NCBI GenBank assembly: GCA_002323995.1
Contig: DCQY01000089.1
Location: forward strand, 1-24,569
Length of the DNA: 24,569 nucleotides
Direction: 5' to 3'
From: Akkermansiaceae bacterium UBA1506
GTDB taxonomy: Bacteria; Verrucomicrobiota; Verrucomicrobiia; Verrucomicrobiales; DEV007
The notes beneath the pieces were generated by a model, which saw only the letters and a program-made list of their open reading frames with translations, had not been told where the DNA came from and made no database searches. The position numbers and the translations under genes were made by a program. Positions 7,485 through 15,136 of this stretch are shown here, piece by piece (position 1 is the first letter of the stretch; every line of letters starts with the position of its first letter).

Positions 7485-9101
7485 TTAGTTTGCTTTGCTG
7501 CGAGCCGAAGGCGTGCGATCGGCTTTTTTGAGATTCGCCACGATATAAGTGGGATCGTCCTCTAGCACGATTATGTCGATCATGCTGCCGGCTTTTTCGA
7601 GGAGTTGGCGGCAGTTTGCGCTGATGTGCTGAAGATGGATAGTCTTATCTGCGGCGCGGTAACGTTCGGCGAGTTTTTGCAGAGCTTCGATTCCGGAGTG
7701 ATCCCAGACCCGGGAATCCATCATGTCGACAATAACCTCATTGGGGTCTTCGGCAGGTGTGAACTCAGTACTGAAGTCTGTGATCGACCCGAAGAAAAGC
7801 GGACCGTGCAGGTAGTAAACTTTTGTGCCGTCTTCGCGCATTTCGGTTTCTCGATGAATGTGTTGAGCCGATTTCCAGGCGAAGGCGAGCGCGGAAACAA
7901 TTACCCCAGCGATCACGGCAAGGGCAAGGTTGTGGGTTACCACCGTGACAACAGATACGAGGACGAGGACGAAAGCGTCAGCTTTTGGTATTTTGCCAAG
8001 GATGCGAATTGACGACCATTCAAAAGTACCAATCACGATCATAAACATGACGCCTGTAAGTGCCGCGAGAGGTATCCTCTCAATCAGCGGACTCGCAAAA
8101 AGAATGAAGCAAAGCAGCAGGATACCAGCAGTAATGCCCGAGAGACGACCGCGGCCGCCGGAGCGAATATTAATAATACTTTGACCGATCATGGCGCAGC
8201 CACCCATGCCACCAAAGAATCCGGTAACGATATTGGCGAGGCCCTGCCCAACGCATTCGCGGTTGCTCTTACCTCGCGTCTCGGTGAGTTCGTCGATGAG
8301 AGTGAGAGTCATGAGGGACTCAATTAAACCAACGGCGGCCAGGATAACGGAGAAGGGGGCAATGAATACAAGCGTGTCCCAGTTGAAGGGGATGGTGAAA
8401 TTAACCAACTCGGGAAGTCCACCCTTAATTGAGGCCATGTTGCTTACAGTGAGCGTGTCGACACCACCAAGAATGACGATGAGACTGACCACTACGATAC
8501 CGATGAGAGAGGCTGGAACGGTCGTAGTGAGTTTGGGGAGAAAGAAACTAATCAGCATGGTCAGCAGGACGAGTCCCCCCATAATGAACAAGGCGCTGCC
8601 GCCTAGCCAAGCCGCTCCAGGAGTGGTTGGGGCCTCGGTGAACATTGGGAACTGCGCCTGGAAAATGACGATGGCGAGGCCGTTGACGAATCCAAACATG
8701 ACCGGCTGCGGGATCAAGCGGACGAAGCGTCCCAATTTGAGAGTGCCGCAGGCGATCTGTATAACTCCCATGAGAATGACTGCAGCAAAGAGGTATTGGA
8801 GGCCAGCGTTTTCGCCGAGACCCAGTTCGATGCCACGCTCATTACCGATTTTGACGAGGCCGACCATGATGACAGCGAGCGCACCCGTGGCACCTGAAAT
8901 CATCCCGGGTCGCCCACCGGCGACAGAAGTGATCAGGCAAATCATAAAAGCCGCGTAGAGGCCTACAAGTGGCGGAACACCCGCAATAATAGCGAAGGCT
9001 ACAGCCTCAGGAACCAGGGCTAGAGCAACGGTCAGGCCGGAAAGAAGATCGTCTTTGGTGTGAGAACGCTTGCCGAATTTACGATAGATGAGCTGGATCA
9101 C
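7485..9101 (-). CDS. SulP family inorganic anion transporter with STAS domain
   Basis: A 538-residue inner-membrane protein. The first roughly 410 residues are a series of hydrophobic spans with SulP features: LSGLTVALALVPEAVAFA, GVPPLVGLYAAF and the small-residue-rich GGRPGMISGATGALAV. The last about 100 residues form a cytosolic STAS domain, recognisable in VIVDMMDSRVWDHSGIEAL and the following helix and strand. SulP proteins move sulfate, bicarbonate or other anions, usually with protons or sodium; the substrate cannot be decided here. No carbonic anhydrase or sulfate-assimilation gene is adjacent. The start is GTG at 9101, chosen because the usual cytosolic opening (IYRKFGKR) follows directly. 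A 13-bp palindrome lies 48 bases upstream. Confidence 0.93.
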   Translation of the reverse strand: MIQLIYRKFGKRSHTKDDLLSGLTVALALVPEAVAFAIIAGVPPLVGLYAAFMICLITSVAGGRPGMISGATGALAVIMVGLVKIGNERGIELGLGENAGLQYLFAAVILMGVIQIACGTLKLGRFVRLIPQPVMFGFVNGLAIVIFQAQFPMFTEAPTTPGAAWLGGSALFIMGGLVLLTMLISFFLPKLTTTVPASLIGIVVVSLIVILGGVDTLTVSNMASIKGGLPELVNFTIPFNWDTLVFIAPFSVILAAVGLIESLMTLTLIDELTETRGKSNRECVGQGLANIVTGFFGGMGGCAMIGQSIINIRSGGRGRLSGITAGILLLCFILFASPLIERIPLAALTGVMFMIVIGTFEWSSIRILGKIPKADAFVLVLVSVVTVVTHNLALAVIAGVIVSALAFAWKSAQHIHRETEMREDGTKVYYLHGPLFFGSITDFSTEFTPAEDPNEVIVDMMDSRVWDHSGIEALQKLAERYRAADKTIHLQHISANCRQLLEKAGSMIDIIVLEDDPTYIVANLKKADRTPSARSKAN

Positions 9102-9148
9102 AGGACGCGAGGATAGAAGATTACGAAGCCGGAGTTACCGGGGAAAAG

Positions 9149-9161
9149 GCCTAATTTAGGC
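9149..9161. promoter_or_regulatory. Palindrome upstream of SulP gene, possible operator
   Basis: GCCTAA and TTAGGC form a perfect 6-bp inverted repeat around one base. It lies 48 bases upstream of the SulP GTG start, inside a 197-base gap that holds no gene I can support. Size and place suit a repressor or activator half-site pair. No regulator gene is adjacent apart from the sigma factor, so this is a weak proposal. Confidence 0.25.
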
Positions 9162-9298
9162 GTGGGCGGAGAACGAAGACCGAGGGTATTCTCCGTCAAC
9201 TGGGGAGCGCACTAAGAGCCGCGATTGAGGTAAATCGCAAGGGATTTTTGGGAAGTGGTGCCTTCGGGCCTCGGACTTTGTTCGCCAAGGTGGTTCAG

Positions 9299-9706
9299 CT
9301 ACTTAAAATTCTTGTCGATGAGACGAGTTTTACCGCGCTTCCAGCGTTCCAGCATTGTCGCTCCCATTTTGATTTGTTCCTGATTGAGAATCCCTTTCAT
9401 CTCTTTGAACGCTTCCGCGGTCAGCTCAATATCGGCTTCAACGAATTCACGCCTGCGGCTGTTTCGCTGGTCGATGGCAGCGTGAATAATGGGCTTTGCC
9501 CCCTTTAGTTGCTCTTCCGTTAAGTCAAGTTGTCTCGCAATATGCTTGGTGATGAACTGCTTGGATTTGTCATCGCGCATTCCTTCGCTCAGCGGAACGA
9601 CCCACATAATCGTCGTGAACAGGGCGATGGCTCCGCAGGCGAAACCGGCGCCGAAGACCATAGCAATGCCGCAGCCGGCTTTGAGTTTGGTTTTCTTTTC
9701 AGCCAT
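9299..9706 (-). CDS. Spy/CpxP-like membrane-anchored periplasmic protein
   Basis: A 135-residue protein. A basic N-terminus (MAEKKTKLKA) leads into one membrane span at about 13-36, leaving a helical, charged C-terminal domain most likely in the periplasm. Two LTxxQ-like elements, LTEEQ at 62-66 and LNQEQ at 107-111, place it near the Spy/CpxP/ZraP group, which senses or buffers envelope stress. I chose the ATG at 9706 because it follows the stop of the upstream membrane protein by four bases; a longer reading from 9757 would run into that gene. Its position as third gene after an ECF sigma factor suggests a sensor or effector role in the same circuit. I see no conserved metal-binding histidine cluster. 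Confidence 0.7.
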   Translation of the reverse strand: MAEKKTKLKAGCGIAMVFGAGFACGAIALFTTIMWVVPLSEGMRDDKSKQFITKHIARQLDLTEEQLKGAKPIIHAAIDQRNSRRREFVEADIELTAEAFKEMKGILNQEQIKMGATMLERWKRGKTRLIDKNFK

Positions 9707-9710
9707 AAAT

Positions 9711-10010
9711 TTAGAATCCGCCCGGTAAAAATTCGGCCCAGTGAGACCATTGGGCAACGAAGCTGTCGATCCCTTCGGGAAGCTGGCCCTGAGTTTGCTG
9801 TGTGATGATCACTCCGACCACCAAGAGCAGGGGAACAGCTGCGAATGAAAAGCGCCAAGAAAATCGGGCGACGACTTCGGGCAGGGTGGGTGCCTGCTCG
9901 GCAAGAGCTGCACGAAGACGGGTCTCGAAGCCATATTCCCTTGACTCGCCAAACGGGAGGTAATCGCAGGCGGCAAGAAGAAGTCGGGTGATAGGATCGC
10001 TAGTTCTCAT
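9711..10010 (-). CDS. Small single-span membrane protein beside ECF sigma factor, candidate anti-sigma
   Basis: A 99-residue protein with a soluble N-terminal half (about 1-50), one membrane span at about 54-71 and a short tail of about 28 residues. I see no zinc-binding anti-sigma HxxxCxxC motif: the only Cys is C15. The start is ATG at 10010, ten bases after the sigma factor stop, and the stop is four bases before the Spy/CpxP-like gene. Position and topology fit an anti-sigma factor that holds the sigma factor at the membrane, but this rests on context, as the sequence itself matches no family I recognise. Confidence 0.65.
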   Translation of the reverse strand: MRTSDPITRLLLAACDYLPFGESREYGFETRLRAALAEQAPTLPEVVARFSWRFSFAAVPLLLVVGVIITQQTQGQLPEGIDSFVAQWSHWAEFLPGGF

Positions 10011-10020
10011 ATCTCGATGA

Positions 10021-10620
10021 TCAGGTTTCTAATCCAAGTTCGTCGTAAATCTTTCGCATCTTCTTGCGGGCGCGGTGGGCGCGCACTTTTACATTGGACT
10101 CGCTCCAACCGGTCAGCTCTGCCGTCTCGCGCACGCTGTGTTCTTCGAGATCGAGTAGGGTAATAACGGTTCGATCTTTTGAACTGAGCTGATCGAGAAG
10201 CAAATGAACGGTTTCCCAAGCTTCACGGCGATTCGACTCCCGCTTGGGATGAGGGTCCTGTGCTTCGCGACTTCTTTCTGGATCGACCAGTTGTTCGCTT
10301 TCGCGACGGCGACGGTGTTTTCTGAGAAAGTCGTAGCAGCCGCGAACGGTTACGGTCATGAGCCAGTTTTCAAACGGCGCGTCGGAGCGATAGGTGGGCA
10401 GGCCTTTCCAGATCTTGACGAAGAGATCCTGGGTGAGGTCTTCTAGTTCTGCACGGGAGCGGGCGAAGCGGGATGCCGTTCCCCAAACCCGCGGCCGATA
10501 GGTGTTGGCTAGATGCAAAAAAGCATCCTCGTCGCCTCTTGCGGCGCGAGCGACCCATTCGGACTCTGGTATTTCGGTTTCCACCACGCAGACAGTCCGC
10601 TTTGTATCCAAAATTAGCAT
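10021..10620 (-). CDS. ECF-type RNA polymerase sigma factor
   Basis: A 199-residue sigma-70 family protein of the extracytoplasmic-function class. Region 2 covers about residues 24-103, with AELEDLTQDLFVKIWKGL at 57-74 and FENWLMTVTVRGCYDFLRK at 83-101. Region 4 covers about 133-187, with the helix-turn-helix SVRETAELTGWSESNVKVRAHRARKKMR. Region 1.1 and most of region 3 are absent, as usual for ECF factors. The frame is open a further 89 codons upstream but that part is low-complexity Ser/Thr/Pro and runs into the SDR gene, so I chose the ATG at 10620. A candidate ECF promoter ends about 40 bases upstream of this start. It directs transcription of genes not identifiable here and probably its own operon. 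Confidence 0.9.
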   Translation of the reverse strand: MLILDTKRTVCVVETEIPESEWVARAARGDEDAFLHLANTYRPRVWGTASRFARSRAELEDLTQDLFVKIWKGLPTYRSDAPFENWLMTVTVRGCYDFLRKHRRRRESEQLVDPERSREAQDPHPKRESNRREAWETVHLLLDQLSSKDRTVITLLDLEEHSVRETAELTGWSESNVKVRAHRARKKMRKIYDELGLET

Positions 10621-10658
10621 GTTGAGCAACGAAGCCCGGCTGACAGCTTGCACTGGGA

Positions 10659-10687
10659 AAGACGAAGGGGGAATTAAAATAGTTACA
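10659..10687 (-). promoter_or_regulatory. Candidate ECF-type promoter for the sigma factor operon
   Basis: On the minus strand TGTAAC (10682-10687) is followed after a 17-base AT-rich to C-rich spacer by CGTC (10661-10664), part of CGTCTT. This resembles the AAC-containing -35 and CGTC-type -10 elements known for many ECF sigma factors. The -10 element lies about 40 bases before the sigma ATG at 10620, leaving a short leader. It sits in the 85-base gap after the SDR gene. The match is by eye, to a single site, so autoregulation is an inference. Confidence 0.4.
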
Positions 10688-10705
10688 TCAGCCGTTTTTG
10701 GGGGC

Positions 10706-11515
10706 TCAGTCAGATAGCTTTTTGGCAATAATCTCATCCATTTCCTCGATGATCGCCCCCATCTTGGCGGCGTTGAGTGCATCGGGGTGGGGGTAGGCAA
10801 ACTGGCCGGAGTCGTTGTCGAAGTATTTTCCAGATGCGGAAGCGAACTCATCGTCGAGTGCGGCGCGCGTGACAATGTTTGCACCAATACTGAGATCTTT
10901 GCCTGCTATACCATAGGCTTCCTTCACCATTTTACTGCCGAGAAAAGAACCGGGGTTTACTGCAATAACGGCCGGACCGTTGTCGCCCAATGAGGTAGCG
11001 AGAGCACCTGACCACATCGTCAGGGCCAGTTTACTCTCGGCGTAGGCTTCACCATCGTTAATAGTGCGGTGGCCACGCAGTGCCTCGAAATCGACAGGAG
11101 ATTGAGCTGCCGATGAGAGATTAATAATTCGCCCGTCTGTTTTTAAGAGCGGCATCAGTTTCTGGGTTAGCAGGTAGGGTGCGATAGTGTTGACGGCAAA
11201 GCGAAAATCTAATCCGTCTGAAGTGGATGGGAAGGGGGCGTTGTAGACGCCGGCATTGTTGATAACCACGTCGAGTTGGCAGTAATTTTCTGAGACGTCC
11301 GCTGCTAGCCCCACCACTTCGACGAGTTTGGAAAGATCCGCGACATAGGTCTCAATGGGCCCAGCAGTCGACCGACCTGCCAGTTCGTCCGCGACGGTGT
11401 TGAGCTTTTCCTGACTTCTTCCGTGCAGCAGAACACGATGACCAAGCGAAACTAGCTTTTTAGAAGTTTCTAGTCCAATGCCATCGGTGGCGCCGGTGAG
11501 AAGGATTGTTTTCAT
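10706..11515 (-). CDS. Short-chain dehydrogenase/reductase (SDR)
   Basis: A 269-residue classical-type SDR. The NAD(P)-binding glycine motif TGATDGIG is at 7-14, followed by HGRS at 31-34, which with R33 favours NADP(H). NNAG is at 86-89, N109 lies in the VNT block, the catalytic Ser is S134 or S135 in NLSSAA, and the active-site pair is Y158 and K162 in YAESK. After the catalytic motif comes VIAVNPGSF, the usual PG segment. It resembles the retinol dehydrogenase/WW-domain oxidoreductase-like subgroup, whose substrates vary widely. It is the first minus-strand gene of this run and lies 85 bases before the sigma factor gene, which seems to have its own promoter. Confidence 0.9.
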   Translation of the reverse strand: MKTILLTGATDGIGLETSKKLVSLGHRVLLHGRSQEKLNTVADELAGRSTAGPIETYVADLSKLVEVVGLAADVSENYCQLDVVINNAGVYNAPFPSTSDGLDFRFAVNTIAPYLLTQKLMPLLKTDGRIINLSSAAQSPVDFEALRGHRTINDGEAYAESKLALTMWSGALATSLGDNGPAVIAVNPGSFLGSKMVKEAYGIAGKDLSIGANIVTRAALDDEFASASGKYFDNDSGQFAYPHPDALNAAKMGAIIEEMDEIIAKKLSD

Positions 11516-11636
11516 AGGCGTGTCACTTATTACGGTCGAAAATCGGGCAGGAGATCATTCCCTAAAGTTTTTTAAAATAGGAGTTAACTGATTGCGCCCT
11601 TGCCGCGGAGCGATTTCCTTGGCTAACTAGCCGTCC

Positions 11637-12671
11637 ATGAAACAAATTTTAACATTCTTTTCAGCGCTAGCCCTTCTTGGCGGCCCTGCGATAAAGGCTC
11701 ATGAGGCTGCCGAAGATATGGCTACGGCCGCTCAAGTCTGGCTCGCTTCGCTTAGCAAAGAGCAAAAGAAAACAGCGATCTTTGAGCTTAATGCCCCCGC
11801 CCGTGAGGACTGGCACTTCGTTCCCAGGCCGTTTGAGGGTGAGGGCGTTCGCAAAGGGGTTACTCTCAAAGAGATGGAAGCCGACCAGCGTCACCTCGCT
11901 TATGCGCTACTTACTTCGGGACTTAGCCATCGCGGTATGCTTACTGCCACTCAGATCATGAGTTTGGAGCAGGTGCTCTGGGAAATGGAGAACGAGGACC
12001 CGAAACGTGATACCGAAATGTATTATGTTTCTATTTATGGAGATCCGCTCACAAAGAACTGGGCTTGGGCTTTTGAGGGACACCACATGTCTCTTAATTT
12101 TACCATCATCGACGGCAAGGTAGCCTCAGTTACGCCGAACTTTTTTGCCTCCAATCCCGGCGTCATTCACGATGGCCCTCGGAAGGGGTTAAAAGTGCTA
12201 GCGAGAGAAGAAGATGTAGCTCGTGAGCTTGCTAAGTCTCTCAGTAAGAAGCAGCGCAAGGAAGCTATTGTTGAGGATAAGGCGCCGCGTGACATCCTTA
12301 CCTCAGCCGATCCTATGGTGGAGTCTCTTGGTGATGCCGGTATCGCCTACGGCGATCTAAAAGAGGCCCAGCAGGCTAAGTTGATGGAGCTGATTAATGT
12401 TTACGTGAAACGGGTGCGCGCTGAAGTGGCTGATGAAGAACTCATGGCGATCACGGAAGCCGGCCTCGATAAGATTGTCTTTGCTTGGGCCGGAGGGTTG
12501 GAGCCGAAAGAGGGGCATTACTATCGCGTCCAGGGCCCCACCTTTCTGTTGGAGTATGCTAACACTCAGAATGGTGCTGAGCATGTGCATGCGGTCTGGC
12601 GTGACTTTAATGGTGATTTTGGCCGTGACGTGCTGAAAGAGCACTATCAAAAATCCCACCAAGTGGAATAG
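11637..12671 (+). CDS. Secreted DUF3500 protein
   Basis: A 344-residue exported protein with a signal peptide at about 1-21 (MKQILTFFSALALLGGPAIKA). The mature part fits DUF3500: WHFVPRPFEGEGVRKGVTLKEM, QRHLAYALLTSGLS, YYVSIYGDP, WAWAFEGHHMSLNFTIIDGKVASVTPNFF and a C-terminal GHYYRVQGPTFLLEYANTQNGAEHVHAVWRDF. The regularly spaced His residues (GHH, HVHAVWRD) could bind a metal, but no reaction is established for the family. It has its own upstream region, divergent from the SDR gene (121 bases), and is followed eight bases later by the methyltransferase gene, so these two are likely co-transcribed. Confidence 0.85.
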   Translation: MKQILTFFSALALLGGPAIKAHEAAEDMATAAQVWLASLSKEQKKTAIFELNAPAREDWHFVPRPFEGEGVRKGVTLKEMEADQRHLAYALLTSGLSHRGMLTATQIMSLEQVLWEMENEDPKRDTEMYYVSIYGDPLTKNWAWAFEGHHMSLNFTIIDGKVASVTPNFFASNPGVIHDGPRKGLKVLAREEDVARELAKSLSKKQRKEAIVEDKAPRDILTSADPMVESLGDAGIAYGDLKEAQQAKLMELINVYVKRVRAEVADEELMAITEAGLDKIVFAWAGGLEPKEGHYYRVQGPTFLLEYANTQNGAEHVHAVWRDFNGDFGRDVLKEHYQKSHQVE

Positions 12672-12679
12672 TTGGAGGG

Positions 12680-13327
12680 ATGTCCCAGAACTATCTGGCT
12701 GAAACTAAGGAAGACCTCACTCGCTTGCGGAAAATTCTCTGCAAGGTCACGAGAGACGATGCCGATACGGTGCGAAGACGTCTCGCCAAAAGAGATGAGG
12801 CACGTGTCCTCGATATCGCCTGCGGGGACTGCCGTGAGGCTGAGGTCCTAACAGACTTTATTGCTGAGTTGAAGGGGCGTTCCAATGCGGCGATTAAGCT
12901 TACGGGTATCGATGTGCGAGCCCGCGAGATTGCTGATGCGCAGCGGCGTTACGGTGGTAAGAAAGAGTTTAAGGATCGTCCAGGCACTCGCGAGTGCGAG
13001 TTCATGACCGGCGATGCTAGTAAGTTGGATGAGCATGGCGAGATGGGCGATGACTTTGATCTCGTCTTCATGCGTCACCAAAACTACTGGAACGGAGCCA
13101 AGACTTGGGAAAAGATTTACGATCAGGCACTCGCGAAGCTGGGCGACGATGGGCGTCTCATTATTACCAGTTACTTTGATAAAGAACACGAGTTAGCCCT
13201 TGAAGCAATTCAGCGACTGGGAGGTGAGCTGATTCAGACAGAGTTTAATTCAGAAACGCGTGAATTAAAAACTGAGGGAAAATCAGTCGATCGTCATGTT
13301 GCGATTTTTCGTCGCAGAGAGGACTGA
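12680..13327 (+). CDS. Class I SAM-dependent methyltransferase
   Basis: A 215-residue cytosolic protein. Motif I is VLDIACGDCR at 43-52, binding S-adenosylmethionine, followed by LTGIDVRARE (acidic loop after strand 2), GDASKL with the preceding FMTGDA segment, DFDLVFMRHQNYWN as motif IV, and DGRLIITSYFDKEHE as the next strand. The acceptor substrate is not evident. A GGAGG run at 12674-12678 sits only one base before the ATG, too close to act as a standard Shine-Dalgarno site for it. Reading is probably coupled to the DUF3500 gene, whose stop is eight bases upstream. A 47-base gap separates it from the next hydrolase gene. Confidence 0.85.
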   Translation: MSQNYLAETKEDLTRLRKILCKVTRDDADTVRRRLAKRDEARVLDIACGDCREAEVLTDFIAELKGRSNAAIKLTGIDVRAREIADAQRRYGGKKEFKDRPGTRECEFMTGDASKLDEHGEMGDDFDLVFMRHQNYWNGAKTWEKIYDQALAKLGDDGRLIITSYFDKEHELALEAIQRLGGELIQTEFNSETRELKTEGKSVDRHVAIFRRRED

Positions 13328-13374
13328 GATTCGGCGCTTGCTAAGCGCAATTTTTCTTTGGAAGAATTCGGTTG

Positions 13375-14199
13375 ATGAAATTGCTTCTCATCATTGTGGT
13401 TGCGGTCGCGCTGCTTTTCCTACTCACATTCTACCTAGGGCAGAGCAAACTAATCTACTTTCCGAGGAATTATTCGGCCAATAAGCCGGAACTGGAGAGG
13501 GTGACAGCTCACGTTTACGAATCGGGAGGTTACAAACAATGGGTTTACCTTTTGAAACGAGATAATGACCTTCCGCCGGACCGAATCTGGTGGTTGTTCG
13601 GAGGCAATGGGTCGACTGCTCTCGGTTGGGTTAGTCTCGTGGCGCAGGTGGATCCTTCAATCAATCAGGCATTCGTCCTTTTTGAATATCCGGGATATGG
13701 CTTGAACAGTGGGAGTCCGAGTCCTGAATCTATCTTTCAGTCTATCGACGATTCCATCGGTGTCGTTGCTGGGCAACTCGGGTTGAGAGAACCGGAATTG
13801 GCGAAGCGTTCGATCGGGCTGGGGCATTCGCTGGGCTGCGCGGTAGCGCTTGAATCTGCCAATCGCCATGGTTGGAGTGAAGTCGTTGCCATTTCTCCAT
13901 TTACCAGCATGAAGGCAATGGCACGCCGACAGGTCGGAAGTGTTCTCGCTGCTTTTTTAAGGCACCATTACGACAACGAGGTCGCACTCGATGAACTACT
14001 TGTTTCGAATTCCAACTCCAGAGTCACGATTTTTCATGGCGAGAACGATGCGCTGATCCCAATTACGATGGGTCAGTCGCTAGCCGAGAGGGATGAGAGT
14101 GGCGAAAAAGTGGTTTTTATCGGGGTGCCGAGAGCGGGCCATAATGACATCATTATGCATCTCGAGGTGGAATTGATGGCCCGTTTCAATCAGCCGTAG
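13375..14199 (+). CDS. Membrane-anchored alpha/beta hydrolase
   Basis: A 274-residue protein with an N-terminal hydrophobic segment (about 3-21) that looks like a signal anchor. The fold has a loop LFGGNGS at 74-80, FEYPGYG at 103-109, the nucleophile elbow GHSLG at 150-154 (S152), the acid D225 in GENDALI and the catalytic His H256 in GHNDI. It belongs with the alpha/beta hydrolases of the BEM46/ABHD13-like type, often anchored to membranes; the natural ester or amide substrate is not known. I chose the ATG at 13375 over a TTG one codon earlier; GGAAG at 13360-13364 gives a ten-base spacing to it. It may be read with the methyltransferase gene. Confidence 0.85.
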   Translation: MKLLLIIVVAVALLFLLTFYLGQSKLIYFPRNYSANKPELERVTAHVYESGGYKQWVYLLKRDNDLPPDRIWWLFGGNGSTALGWVSLVAQVDPSINQAFVLFEYPGYGLNSGSPSPESIFQSIDDSIGVVAGQLGLREPELAKRSIGLGHSLGCAVALESANRHGWSEVVAISPFTSMKAMARRQVGSVLAAFLRHHYDNEVALDELLVSNSNSRVTIFHGENDALIPITMGQSLAERDESGEKVVFIGVPRAGHNDIIMHLEVELMARFNQP

Positions 14200-14284
14200 A
14201 GCAGCGCTCTCGGTTCAAGTTTCGATTTTCCTCTTTGACGAGTTGGGTTGTCGGTTAAGTTGCCCCCTTTGACATGATTCTCTA

Positions 14285-15103
14285 ATGACAGAACTGCTTA
14301 TTGTTCTCGGTGTGGTGGTATTCTCCGTCGCACTCCGAAGTTTTAATCATCGGATGCTCCGAAAAATCGGCGCTCTCGGCGTCCTTGCGGCATCCTTTCT
14401 GGCTTTTTATCTACCCACGGATAGTGTGCTTGCGGGGGTTGGAGGACTCATGATTTGGTTCATGCTGCCATGGGTGGAATTACTGACCCGTGTGCGCCAC
14501 GTTCGTTTACCTGTGCGGCGGCAGTTAGAACAGCAACCACCTCCAGGGTATTCTCGCTTTCCGGCTCTGACTGAGTTAACGGATGAAGTAGAAGAAGCTG
14601 GCTTCGAGTATATCGCCGACACCGGTTGGGAATGGGACGGAATGAATCAGTTTTACCGACTGTTTCAGCATGAAGAGGAAAAGGCCGAAGCTGCGATCTC
14701 CCTAATGGAGCAGGACGGCGTGGGCTGGGTCAGCCTGTCTGTCACTTCGAGACTCAGTGATGGACGAACGATCCGGACAACCGATGTCCCGTTTAGCAGC
14801 CCGATGAAAATTTCCCCCGACGTGCTGACTTGCCAAAAACCTCTTTCTGAATCGTTTGATGATCTTGTCGGATCTCATCGCGATTGGCTTAAGGAACTAG
14901 GAGTTACTGATCTTTTGGTCGAAACAGTCGAGCCTGAGTCCTTGACGGTTTTAATTGAGAAAGAGACCGGTCAGCAGATTCGACATAATCTGGACGCAGG
15001 CTTGATCGAACCGGGAGAGACGGCCGAGACCGTCAGGTATTCATGGCGTGGACTTTTTTATCTCTACTTTCAGTTGGTAAAAGATATGGTCAGGATGTGC
15101 TGA
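14285..15103 (+). CDS. Membrane protein of unknown function
   Basis: I do not recognise this 272-residue protein. Two or three hydrophobic segments cover about residues 2-18, 29-44 and 48-65, followed by a basic stretch (RVRHVRLPVRRQ at 69-80) that should stay in the cytosol. The remaining about 190 residues form a soluble, acidic domain with EEAGFEYIADTGWEWDGMNQFYRLF and DGVGWVSLSVTSRLSDGRTIRTTDVPF, which looks like a beta-rich fold. The tail has another hydrophobic patch (LFYLYFQLV). Start is the ATG at 14285. It lies between the hydrolase gene (85 bases upstream) and deoC (33 bases downstream), all on the plus strand. Codon use resembles its neighbours, so it is probably a real gene. Confidence 0.75.
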   Translation: MTELLIVLGVVVFSVALRSFNHRMLRKIGALGVLAASFLAFYLPTDSVLAGVGGLMIWFMLPWVELLTRVRHVRLPVRRQLEQQPPPGYSRFPALTELTDEVEEAGFEYIADTGWEWDGMNQFYRLFQHEEEKAEAAISLMEQDGVGWVSLSVTSRLSDGRTIRTTDVPFSSPMKISPDVLTCQKPLSESFDDLVGSHRDWLKELGVTDLLVETVEPESLTVLIEKETGQQIRHNLDAGLIEPGETAETVRYSWRGLFYLYFQLVKDMVRMC

Positions 15104-15136
15104 TGCAGGACCACTGTTCCGACGTCACGTTTTACT

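Noticed and set aside
8191..8958. 255-codon plus-strand frame opposite the SulP gene
   Set aside because: It is a shadow of the SulP frame: Pro/Arg/Thr-rich without domains, while the minus strand gives a clear transporter.
9105..9138. A second ECF-type promoter upstream of SulP (GGTAAC on the minus strand)
   Set aside because: The nearest CGTC lies 25 bases on, not about 16-17, and other -10 matches are weak.
9707..9757. A 17-residue N-terminal extension of the Spy/CpxP-like protein
   Set aside because: It overlaps the end of the 99-residue membrane protein gene; the ATG at 9706 gives a normal basic start before the span.
10621..10887. An 89-codon N-terminal extension of the sigma factor
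   Set aside because: It is low-complexity Ser/Thr/Pro, overlaps the SDR gene on the same strand in another frame and crosses a candidate promoter.
14195..14230. Small AGAGC/GCTCT hairpin after the alpha/beta hydrolase gene
   Set aside because: A 5-bp stem with no adjacent T tract is too weak to call a terminator.
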